From the NCBI RefSeq assembly GCF_000023105.1, contig NC_012669.1, forward strand, positions 4,341,025 to 4,405,024: a DNA stretch of 64,000 nucleotides. Reading direction: 5' to 3'. Position numbers and translations under genes: made by a program. The notes below the pieces were generated by a model, which ran no database searches, was not told the DNA's origin, and worked only from the letters and a program-made list of their open reading frames with translations. The stretch comes from Beutenbergia cavernae DSM 12333. GTDB lineage: Bacteria; Actinomycetota; Actinomycetes; Actinomycetales; Beutenbergiaceae. Below, piece after piece: positions 49,712 through 56,191 of the stretch. How positions within the stretch are numbered: the stretch's first letter is position 1; every line of letters begins with the position of its first letter.

Positions 49712-50101
49712 GTGGGATTCCTCGTCCGAGTCATCGTCAGCTCGATCGCCGTGTGGCTGACCGCCCTCTGGATCAACGGCATCGAGCTCACTCAGGCCGA
49801 CGAGCCGATCAACCAGGTCGTCATCGTCCTCGTGGTCGGCCTGGTCTTCGCGCTCGTCAACGCGATCGTCAAGCCGATCGTCAAGGTGCTGACGTTCCCG
49901 CTCTACATCCTCACGCTCGGGTTGTTCGGACTCATCGTCAACGCGCTGCTCCTGATGCTCACGGGGTGGATCACGGGCTACACCCAGTGGGGTCTGACCG
50001 TCGACGGGTTCTGGCCCGCGTTCTGGGGCGGCCTCGTCATCTCGATCATCAGCGGGATCCTGTCGCTCATCCTCCCGTCGGGGAAGTCCAACCGGGGCTG
50101 A
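49712..50101 (+). CDS. 4-TM protein of the PF04020 (mycobacterial phage-holin superfamily) type
   Basis: 129 residues from GTG 49712 with four hydrophobic segments: VIVSSIAVWLTALWINGIEL, QVVIVLVVGLVFALVNAIVKPI, TFPLYILTLGLFGLIVNALLLML and FWGGLVISIISGILSLIL. The N-A-x-V-K-P-I-V-K-x-L-T-F-P motif is the signature. Despite the database name, it is a chromosomal protein widespread in bacteria, of unknown function, and no phage genes are nearby. It converges with the alpha/beta hydrolase gene, with 11 bases between stops. Confidence 0.88.
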   Translation: MGFLVRVIVSSIAVWLTALWINGIELTQADEPINQVVIVLVVGLVFALVNAIVKPIVKVLTFPLYILTLGLFGLIVNALLLMLTGWITGYTQWGLTVDGFWPAFWGGLVISIISGILSLILPSGKSNRG

Positions 50102-50112
50102 GCCGATGCCGC

Positions 50113-51471
50113 TCACGGCCGCTCACCCTCGTAGACGGTGGTCGTGACGGCGTCTCCCGGCTGCGCCCAGATGGTCCGCGCGTGCTCGCGCCAGGCGGTG
50201 ATGGACTCGTCGCCCGAGGCGTCGACGTAGCGCGCCGTCTCGGCGTAGGTCGAGGTGATGCCGTGCACGTCCGGGCCGCCGATGCCCGTCGGCTGGTCGA
50301 CGGCCGCGCTCGAACCGTCGAGGTGTCGGACCACGAGCGTCCGGTTCGCGGACTCCGAGGGAGTCGCTGAGTCGAGACCGGAGACGGCGTCCTCCGCGTG
50401 CTCGACCTGGAGCACCTGCACGTCTCGCGGCACGGGCATGAAGGAGACCGGCGATCCGAACGTCACCACGTTCGAGATCGTGAATCGCCGGCGCACCCCC
50501 GGGTCGTTCGCCAGGCGTATCGCCGTCATGCCGCCCTGGCTGTGGCCGGCCAGCAGGACGGGCTGGCCGAGCTGGGCGTCCGCTCGCGCGAGTGCCGAGA
50601 CGACGAGCGTCTCCATGGGGGTGCGCATGTCCACGTACGCCCGGATGTTCGTCTGCATGTCCTGCGCATCGCTGCCGCCGAAGCCCAGCGGTTCGCGCGT
50701 CCCGGGGATGGACACCACCCAGCTGACGTCGCCATCGGCTCGCTCCACCCGCTGCACCTCGACCGCCGAGGCGCCCTCCTCGCGGTCGTCGAACGTCTGC
50801 CCGATGCCCTGCGCGAGCCCGAGCGCACCCGTGCGCGGTGCGGCGTCGGGCGCGTCCCGCTCGGCGGTGACCCGGATGTCGTCCCCGCGCGGGTCGAGAG
50901 CATCGATGAGTGCCTGGCCGCCTGGCAGCGAGGTGACGACCTGAGCGGCACGCCCGAGCGACGGCAGCCCGAGGAGCTGCATGACCATGCCCGACGTGCG
51001 CGCGGACGGAAGCAGCCCGTGCGAGGTGACGTCCGACATCCAGCTCGACAGGACGGGACCGAACGGCGCACCGGGAAATGCCACCCGGAGCCACGGGATC
51101 TGCAGGACCGGCCGCGCGCCGTCCTCCGCCTCCTCGTACGCGAGGGCGGCGAGCTCGAGCGCGTCGCGCAGGTCGGAGCACTCGGCGAGGACGTCGCGCA
51201 GCTCACCCAGGGCGGTGGCGATCGCACCCGTCGCGATGCCCGCCGTCGCCGGCGACAGGTGCGCGCCGCCGCGGACGATCGACGCCGCGGCGTTCAGGTT
51301 CGAGGCGCCGGCGAAGAGCGTGTCGATCGTCCAGCCGAGACGCGCCGCGAGCGCGCGGATCTCCTGGGCGTCGACGACCGCGCCGCCCTCGCCGCCGCTG
51401 ACCGTGAGGACGCCGTCGAACGAGTAGCGGCTCGGGCCTCCGCCGTCGTGCTGCATCCCACCGGGGCTCAT
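50113..51471 (-). CDS. Alpha/beta hydrolase with helical N-terminal domain, partner of a WXG-like protein
   Basis: 452 residues from ATG 51471; ATG 51456 is an alternative, and a longer frame back to 51561 runs into an 18-bp repeat and would overlap the upstream gene. Residues 25-110 are helical (VDAQEIRALAARLGWTIDTLFAGA ... LRDVLAECSDLRDALELAALAYEEAED). The hydrolase part has VVSIPGTRE and the nucleophile elbow LLAGHSQGGMTAIRLAN, with a plausible C-terminal His in GPDVHGITSTYAE. No signal peptide. Pairing with a WXG-like protein suggests a type-VII-secretion-associated lipase/esterase or effector; this is inference, since no ESX core genes are in the window. Confidence 0.78.
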   Translation of the reverse strand: MSPGGMQHDGGGPSRYSFDGVLTVSGGEGGAVVDAQEIRALAARLGWTIDTLFAGASNLNAAASIVRGGAHLSPATAGIATGAIATALGELRDVLAECSDLRDALELAALAYEEAEDGARPVLQIPWLRVAFPGAPFGPVLSSWMSDVTSHGLLPSARTSGMVMQLLGLPSLGRAAQVVTSLPGGQALIDALDPRGDDIRVTAERDAPDAAPRTGALGLAQGIGQTFDDREEGASAVEVQRVERADGDVSWVVSIPGTREPLGFGGSDAQDMQTNIRAYVDMRTPMETLVVSALARADAQLGQPVLLAGHSQGGMTAIRLANDPGVRRRFTISNVVTFGSPVSFMPVPRDVQVLQVEHAEDAVSGLDSATPSESANRTLVVRHLDGSSAAVDQPTGIGGPDVHGITSTYAETARYVDASGDESITAWREHARTIWAQPGDAVTTTVYEGERP

Positions 51472-51488
51472 GCACGACCCCGCGGCGT

Positions 51489-51557
51489 CGGACGACCGCG
51501 AGTCGCGGGCCCAGCCACGGGCCGACCCCGGGTCACGAGCCCACCCCGGGTCACGAG
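51489..51557. repeat. 18-bp-period repeat overlapping a stop codon
   Basis: ACCCCGGGTCACGAG is at 51525-51539 and again at 51543-51557 (18 bases apart), preceded by GAGTCGCGGGCCCAGCC, which resembles the GTCGCGGGCC unit at 52020-52123. The second copy supplies the TGA of the WXG-like gene on the minus strand. Confidence 0.7.
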
Positions 51558-51919
51558 GCACCGCCTGGCGTGACTCCGAGCAGACCTTGACGGGCGAGCT
51601 CGAGTGCCTCCTCGTGCCGACGTAGCGCCTGCGCGGCCGCGTCGACGAGGGAAGGGACGGCTGCCAGGCGGGCGGCGGTGCTGTCGCGGGCAGAGCGGAA
51701 CGCGTTCGCGCCGGCGCCCGCCCACGCGTCCGGCTCGAGCGCGGCGAGCTCGGAGTGCGCGGTGCCGACGGCGTTGGCCGTCGCGAACAGCGTGGCGGCG
51801 TCGGCGTACCCGAACGGCGTGGACGGGTCGAACCGGCGGCCCGACCACCACTGCTCGGGCCTCAGCGTGTCGCGGACGAAGATCGGCCCGTCGGCGGGGC
51901 ACATCGGAGGATTCGGCAT
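51551..51919 (-). CDS. WXG100-like small helical protein
   Basis: 122 residues. A 40-residue N-terminal part with tryptophans (LRPEQWWSGRRFDPSTPFGYADAATLFATANAV) is followed by a helical hairpin with W66-A-G68 (LEPDAWAGAGANAFRSARDSTAARLAAV) at the turn, resembling the WXG motif of ESX substrates. The C-terminal secretion signal YxxxD/E is not seen. It precedes the alpha/beta hydrolase gene by 80 bases. The stop codon falls in an 18-bp repeat, so the original C-terminus may have been longer and later cut by the repeat. Confidence 0.65.
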   Translation of the reverse strand: MPNPPMCPADGPIFVRDTLRPEQWWSGRRFDPSTPFGYADAATLFATANAVGTAHSELAALEPDAWAGAGANAFRSARDSTAARLAAVPSLVDAAAQALRRHEEALELARQGLLGVTPGGAS

Positions 51920-51950
51920 GCCGGGACGGTAGGTCGACGGCGGGACGCTT

Positions 51951-52020
51951 CGCCCGGGAGGTGTGGACGACGCCGTCGCGTGCGTCCCGGACGCGCGCTG
52001 GGGACAACCCGTGGCCGCCG
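51951..52020 (+). pseudogene. Relic of an AMP-forming acyl-CoA ligase (MenE/FadD-like) C-terminal region
   Basis: One plus-strand frame reads RPGGVDDAVACVPDARWG then QPVAAV, closely matching the A8-region segment HPGVxDAxVxGVPDxxWGxxVxAVV of acyl-CoA ligases. It starts inside non-coding DNA and runs at once into a tandem repeat, so only about 23 residues of homology remain. The rest of the ligase, about 500 residues, is absent on both sides. It looks like a gene remnant left after deletion or repeat growth. Chance similarity cannot be fully excluded. Confidence 0.45.
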
Positions 52021-52123
52021 TCGCGGCGAGGCGACCCCGGGGCGTCGCGGGCCAGGCGACCCCGCCCGTCGCGGGCCGGGCGCCCCCGCCGTCGCGGGCC
52101 GGGCGCCCCCGCCGTCGCGGGCC
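52020..52123. repeat. 23-24-bp-period tandem repeat, five copies
   Basis: GTCGCGGGCC-type units start at 52020, 52044, 52068, 52091 and 52114 (spacing 24, 24, 23, 23), separated by C-rich filler such as GGGCGCCCCCGCC. The first unit overlaps the end of the ligase relic. Confidence 0.8.
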
Positions 52124-52137
52124 AGGAGTCCTCGCCT

Positions 52138-52205
52138 CGAGTCAGACCTGAGCGGCCGAGTCAGACCTCCCGGAGGGTCTGACTCAGCCGCTCGGGTCTG
52201 ACTCG
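52138..52205. repeat. 68-bp imperfect palindrome built from four copies of GAGTCAGACC
   Basis: Arms 52138-52167 and 52176-52205 are complementary at 28 of 30 positions around an 8-base loop. Each arm is GAGTCAGACC, GAGCGGC, GAGTCAGACC, so the 10-mer appears twice in each direction. It ends 31 bases before the GTG of the fructosamine-kinase-like gene. Confidence 0.85.
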
Positions 52206-52235
52206 GCACCCACCCCGCCGCGGCACACTAGCCGG

Positions 52236-53114
52236 GTGCAGACGTGGAGCAAGCACGGGCCGCCGGACGCGCTCCGCCGCGAGGCGGCCGGCCTGCGCTG
52301 GCTCGCGGCGGCGCCCGACGGGGTGAGAGTGGCCCGCGTCCGGGACGTGCGGGACGGTCGACTCGACCTCGAACGGCTCCCCCAGGCCCAGGCGACCCCC
52401 GGCGCAGCCGAGGCGTTCGGCCGCGCCCTCGCCCGGACCCACGCCGCGGGCGCGCCGTCCTGGGGCGCCCCGCCGCCCGGCACGACCGGCGACGGCACTC
52501 TGGGCGCCGCGAGCCTGCCCACGCCGGCCGCGCCGCCACCCACGTGGGGTGGGTTCTACGCGACGTACCGCGTCCTGCCCTACCTCCGCAGCGCCGTCGA
52601 GCACGGCACGATCGACGACGCCGGCGCGCGCGTCGTCGAGTCCTGTGCCGGCCGTCTCGCCGCCGGGTCCCTCGACCACGCGCAGCCGGAGCTGGTCGCC
52701 GCGCTCGACGTGCCGGTGGCGCGCCTGCACGGCGACCTGTGGTCCGGCAACGTGCTGTGGTCACCGCGCCTCACCGAGGCACGAACGTCCCGCCGAGGTG
52801 CGAACCCGGGGACTCGTACCTCGACGGGAGGCTCGGATCTCGGCGCGAGCGGCGGCTCGGACGGCCCGGAAGCGGTGCTGATCGACCCGGCTGCGCACGG
52901 CGGTCACGCGGAGACGGACCTCGCGATGCTGGCGCTCTTCGGGCTGCCCCATCTCGACACGGTGCTCGCGGCCTACGACGAGGCCTCAGCGCTCGCACCT
53001 GGCTGGCGCCACCGGGTCGCGCTCCACCAGCTGCACCCGCTCCTCGTGCACGCCGCACTCTTCGGCGGCGGGTACGGACGCCAGGCCGTGGACGCGGCGC
53101 GCGCCTACGCGTGA
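52236..53114 (+). CDS. Fructosamine/ketosamine-3-kinase-like protein with an inserted repeat segment
   Basis: 292 residues from GTG 52236. Family features: VARLHGDLWSGNVLWSP (catalytic loop, about residues 160-176), then LIDPAAHGGHAETDLAMLALFGLPHLDTVLAAYDEASAL, which is the metal-binding Asp and GHxExDLAM signature of fructosamine kinases that repair glycated proteins. Between these two motifs, normally about 12 residues apart, lie roughly 30 extra Ser/Gly/Arg/Thr-rich residues (about 180-208) encoded by a GAGGYRCGAAC repeat with an imperfect hairpin. The frame stays open through the insert. Co-directional with the deaminase gene. Confidence 0.85.
   Translation: MQTWSKHGPPDALRREAAGLRWLAAAPDGVRVARVRDVRDGRLDLERLPQAQATPGAAEAFGRALARTHAAGAPSWGAPPPGTTGDGTLGAASLPTPAAPPPTWGGFYATYRVLPYLRSAVEHGTIDDAGARVVESCAGRLAAGSLDHAQPELVAALDVPVARLHGDLWSGNVLWSPRLTEARTSRRGANPGTRTSTGGSDLGASGGSDGPEAVLIDPAAHGGHAETDLAMLALFGLPHLDTVLAAYDEASALAPGWRHRVALHQLHPLLVHAALFGGGYGRQAVDAARAYA
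52776..52829. repeat. Repeat element inside the fructosamine-kinase-like gene
   Basis: GAGGCACGAAC (52776) and GAGGTGCGAAC (52795) are direct repeats 19 bases apart. The segment 52788-52805 is complementary to 52812-52829 at 14 of 18 positions. The same build of short direct and inverted words is seen in the intergenic repeats of the window. Confidence 0.65.
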
Positions 53115-53136
53115 GGAGCGCTGGCACGATGACCCG

Positions 53137-53667
53137 GTGCCCTGGGACAACACAGAGGGACCCGCCGTGGAACCGGAGGCCGCCGTCGCCGAGGCCGTGC
53201 GCGTGGCCGACGACGGTCTCGCGCGCGGCGAGATGCCGATCGGCGCCGTCGTCTTCGCCGGTGAGGACGTGATCGGCCGGGCGTTCACCCAGGAGCAGAG
53301 CCTCGGCCGACGCATCGTCCACGCCGACCTCCTCGCCATGATCGCCGCTGACGAGCACCGGGGATTCGACCGGTCCGCGGGTCCGCTGACGCTCGCGGTC
53401 AACCTCGAACCCTGCCTGATGTGCCTCGGTGCGGCGATCACGCTCGGCGTCGAGCGGGTGTTCTACGGCCTGGCGTCACCGAACGACGGCGGCGTCGAGC
53501 TGCTCGCCCAGTGGCGGCCCCCGGTCGAGCAACAGTTCTTCCGTCGCCCGCGGGAGATCCGTGGCGGGTTCCAGGGCGACGCCGTCCGCCGTCAGTTCGC
53601 GGGGTATGCCGAGGGGTCCGGGCCCGCCGGCATGCGCGCCTGGGCACGGGAGCTGGCCGGCGGGTGA
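53137..53667 (+). CDS. Nucleoside/tRNA deaminase-like protein (CDA fold) with HAD active-site variant
   Basis: 176 residues from GTG 53137 (GTG 53167 is also possible). The deaminase fold is clear: GEMPIGAVVFAGEDVIGRAF, then the zinc/proton-shuttle segment RRIVHADLLAMIAADEHRG and the zinc cysteines NLEPCLMCLGAAITLGVERVFYG. The proton-shuttling residue of the usual HAE motif is Asp (His67-Ala-Asp69). A C-terminal 50-residue tail (PPVEQQFFRRPREIRGGFQGD) is longer than in TadA. It probably deaminates a free base or nucleoside rather than tRNA. The gene follows the kinase-like gene by 22 bases. Confidence 0.85.
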   Translation: MPWDNTEGPAVEPEAAVAEAVRVADDGLARGEMPIGAVVFAGEDVIGRAFTQEQSLGRRIVHADLLAMIAADEHRGFDRSAGPLTLAVNLEPCLMCLGAAITLGVERVFYGLASPNDGGVELLAQWRPPVEQQFFRRPREIRGGFQGDAVRRQFAGYAEGSGPAGMRAWARELAGG

Positions 53668-53759
53668 CGCCGGCGACCCCGAGCGGCGTCGGCACGCCGG
53701 GGCCGCCGAGCGGCCGGGCCGCCGGGCCCCGCCCGACTCACCCGGCCCCACGTCCCCGA

Positions 53760-54281
53760 CTACGCGTCCCGCAGCGGCGCGCTGCTGCGCCCGGTCGCGC
53801 GGCCGCTCAGCTCGGCGTCGAGCGTCTCCTGCGCCACCCGCATGCCCTCCGCGTAGACCGGTTCCTGCAGACGCGCCCACATGACCTCCTCGGACAGGTC
53901 CTCCACGTGCGCCGTCACCCACCAGATGTTGCCGAACGGGTCGCGCACGCGGCCGCCGCGCTGCCCGAACGCGTTGTCGTCGAGCTCCGTGACGACCCGC
54001 GCGCCGGCCTCCACCGCGCGGGAGAAGGCGACGTCGGCGTCGGGCACGAACACGCGCAGCAGCGACGGCATCACCGGCCACTCCGGGCGCCTGTCGAACG
54101 CGAGGACCACCGTGTCACCCACCCGGATCTCGCCGTGCCCGATGGAGCCGTCCTCGACCGGGACCCGGGCCAGCTCCTCGCCGTCGAACGCCGCGGCGAC
54201 GAAGTCGAGGAACGCTCCGGTGTCGTCGGTGACGACCCACGGCGCGACAGCGGTGTACCCCTCGGGGACGTGGTTGCTCAT
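53760..54281 (-). CDS. VOC superfamily protein, PhnB-like
   Basis: 173 residues from ATG 54281, with GAAGGAGAG upstream (an in-frame ATG at 54308 is less likely). The PhnB-type pattern is VAPWVVTDDTGAFLDFVAAAFDGEELARVPVEDGSIGHGEIRVGDTVVLAFD, then LLRVFVPDADVAFSRAVEAGARVVTELDDNAFGQRGGRVRDPFGNIWWVTAHVEDL. The RDPFGNIWW ending is typical. A 40-residue helical C-terminal tail follows. Substrate unknown. It converges with the deaminase gene across a GC-rich 92-bp gap with a GGCCGC/GCGGCC stem. Confidence 0.85.
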   Translation of the reverse strand: MSNHVPEGYTAVAPWVVTDDTGAFLDFVAAAFDGEELARVPVEDGSIGHGEIRVGDTVVLAFDRRPEWPVMPSLLRVFVPDADVAFSRAVEAGARVVTELDDNAFGQRGGRVRDPFGNIWWVTAHVEDLSEEVMWARLQEPVYAEGMRVAQETLDAELSGRATGRSSAPLRDA

Positions 54282-54597
54282 CGTCTTCTCTCCTTCGATC
54301 GAGTGCATGCGACCACAGTGCCCGATGTGGAGGCCTGAAACGGTCCTCTACTTCCATCCTGGTCGCCCACGGCGCGGATGTGCTCGACGGCGAACGCGTC
54401 GTTGGTCACGTGACGGCGGCCCCCACCGTGCGGTACCTCCCGCGAAACGGCCCGGAGGGAGGAACAACCACACGGTCCACGCCTGAGGGAGGAAGAACCA
54501 CACGGACCACACCCGAGGGAGGGACAACCACACGGCCCGTCGGCCCCGGCGCCGGATCCGTCAGCACGGCGACGCCGCGGCCTGGGATGATGGCCCC
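54282..54597. other. 316-bp intergenic region upstream of purB
   Basis: It contains the 30-bp-period repeat (54455-54544) and otherwise no supported gene. The part next to the VOC gene (54282-54440) should hold that gene's promoter; the rest precedes purB. No purine riboswitch or PurR-like palindrome is evident. Confidence 0.65.
54455..54544. repeat. 30-bp-period tandem repeat, three copies (AACAACCACACGG family)
   Basis: GAGGGAGGAACAACCACACGG-type units start at 54455, 54485 and 54515, exactly 30 bases apart, with small changes between copies. The word AACCACACGG is shared with the inverted repeat at 5769-5824. The last unit ends about 54 bases before purB. Confidence 0.85.
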
Positions 54598-56049
54598 GTG
54601 GCCGAGACTCCCGCAGCACACCACTGGACCCGCCTGGCCGACGCCGAGCCCCCCATCCCGCTCGGCCCGCTCGACGGGCGCTACCGGGCCGCCGTCGCCC
54701 CGCTCGTCGACCACCTGTCGGAGGCGGCGCTCAACCGGGCGCGCGTGCACGTCGAGGTCGAGTGGCTCATCCACCTCACGGAGACGGGAGCCGTGCCGGG
54801 CGCGCCCACGCTCACGGACGCCGAGAAGTCCTACGTGCGCGACGTCGTCGCCGGATTCGGCCCTGCCGAGATCGCGGAGCTCGCCGAGATCGAGGCCGAG
54901 ACGCTGCACGACGTCAAGGCCGTCGAGTACTTCCTCAAGCGGCGCCTCGTCCGGGCGCCCGAGGTGCTGGGCGAGACGTCCCTGCCGGCGGCGTCCGAGC
55001 TCGTGCACATCTTCTGCACGAGCGAGGACATCAACAACCTCTCCTACGCGCTGACGATCCGGTCGGCGATGCAGGACGTCTGGCTCCCGGCCGCGCACCG
55101 GCTCGCCGGCGCCGTCGCCGACCTCGCGCGCGAGAACGCCACCGTCCCGATGCTCGCCCACACGCACGGGCAGCCGGCCACGCCCGTCACGCTCGGCAAG
55201 GAGCTCGCGGTCAGCGCACACCGCCTGCGCCGCCAGCTCACCCGCATCGAGGGCGACGCCTACCTCGGGAAGATCAACGGTGCGACAGGCACCTACGGGG
55301 CGCACGCCGTCGCCGTCCCCGGCACGGACTGGCAGCGCGTCGCCCGCACGTTCGTGGAGCGGCTCGGCCTCGAGTGGAACCCGCTGACCACGCAGATCGA
55401 GTCGCACGACTGGCAGGCCGAGCTATACGCCGACGTCGCACGGTTCAACCGCATCCTGCACAACGTCGCGACCGACGTCTGGACCTACATCTCGATGGGC
55501 TACTTCCGGCAGCGCCTCGCGGCGCAGGGGTCCACGGGGTCGTCGACCATGCCGCACAAGGTCAACCCCATCCGGTTCGAGAACGCCGAGGCGAACACCG
55601 AGGTGGCGAACGCGCTGCTCGACAACCTGTCGGCGACCCTCGTCACCTCGCGGCTCCAGCGCGACCTCACCGACTCCTCGACGCAGCGCACGATCGGCGT
55701 CGCGCTCGGACACTCGCTCGTGGCCCTGTCGAACGTGACACGGGGGCTCGCCGGCCTCGACGTCGACGCCGACGCGATGGCCCGCGACCTCGACGCCAAC
55801 TGGGAGGTGCTCGGCGAGGCCGTGCAGTCGGCGATGCGTGCGGCGTCGGTGGCCGGCGTGCCCGGGATGGCCGACCCGTACGAGCGCCTCAAGGACCTCA
55901 CGCGCGGGCAGCGCGTCGACGGTGCGCGGATGCGGGAGTTCGTGTCCGGGCTCGGCCTGCCCGACGACGTCGCCGCGCGCCTGCTCGCGCTCACGCCCGC
56001 GGCGTACACCGGCCTGGCCGCGCAGCTCGTGGAGCACCTGGACGACTGA
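54598..56049 (+). CDS. purB: Adenylosuccinate lyase
   Basis: 483 residues from GTG 54598. The fumarase/ASL superfamily signature is SSTMPHKVNPIRFENAEANTE (about residues 317-337), with further conserved segments IFCTSEDINNLSYAL, LAHTHGQPATPVTLGKELA and the catalytic His-containing ESHDWQAELYADVARFNRILHNVATDVWTYI. The opening PLGPLDGRYRAAVAPLVDHLSEAALNRARVHVEVEWLIHL is specific to the long (E. coli-like) PurB subgroup. It catalyses two steps in purine synthesis: release of fumarate from SAICAR and from adenylosuccinate. Monocistronic by position; a repeat array lies upstream. Confidence 0.96.
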   Translation: MAETPAAHHWTRLADAEPPIPLGPLDGRYRAAVAPLVDHLSEAALNRARVHVEVEWLIHLTETGAVPGAPTLTDAEKSYVRDVVAGFGPAEIAELAEIEAETLHDVKAVEYFLKRRLVRAPEVLGETSLPAASELVHIFCTSEDINNLSYALTIRSAMQDVWLPAAHRLAGAVADLARENATVPMLAHTHGQPATPVTLGKELAVSAHRLRRQLTRIEGDAYLGKINGATGTYGAHAVAVPGTDWQRVARTFVERLGLEWNPLTTQIESHDWQAELYADVARFNRILHNVATDVWTYISMGYFRQRLAAQGSTGSSTMPHKVNPIRFENAEANTEVANALLDNLSATLVTSRLQRDLTDSSTQRTIGVALGHSLVALSNVTRGLAGLDVDADAMARDLDANWEVLGEAVQSAMRAASVAGVPGMADPYERLKDLTRGQRVDGARMREFVSGLGLPDDVAARLLALTPAAYTGLAAQLVEHLDD

Positions 56050-56191
56050 CGCGACGGCGCACGCGGAGCGACGTCGTCAGCCTGGCGGTCGCGGCGCGGG
56101 ATGGGTCGTCCCCTCTAGTCCGGGGCGGCGACCTGTGGCAGGGTCGCCTCCCAGGGCCAGAGGTCAGCGCCGTCGCCGAATCGAGGGGCTC

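Larger units (their letters stand above)
51920..52235. other. 316-bp divergent intergenic region filled by repeats and a gene relic
   Basis: From left to right it holds a relic of an acyl-CoA ligase reading frame (51951-52020), five copies of a 23-24-bp repeat (52020-52123) and a 68-bp imperfect palindrome (52138-52205). No intact gene and no clear promoter are visible, although genes diverge on both sides. Confidence 0.75.

Noticed and set aside
49712-50101. Prophage remnant, because the family is called phage holin
   Set aside because: The PF04020 family is a widespread chromosomal 4-TM protein; there are no integrase, capsid or lysis genes nearby.
54598-54604. ATG codons at 54587 and 54590 as the purB start
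   Set aside because: Neither is in the reading frame of the conserved protein; GTG 54598 is.
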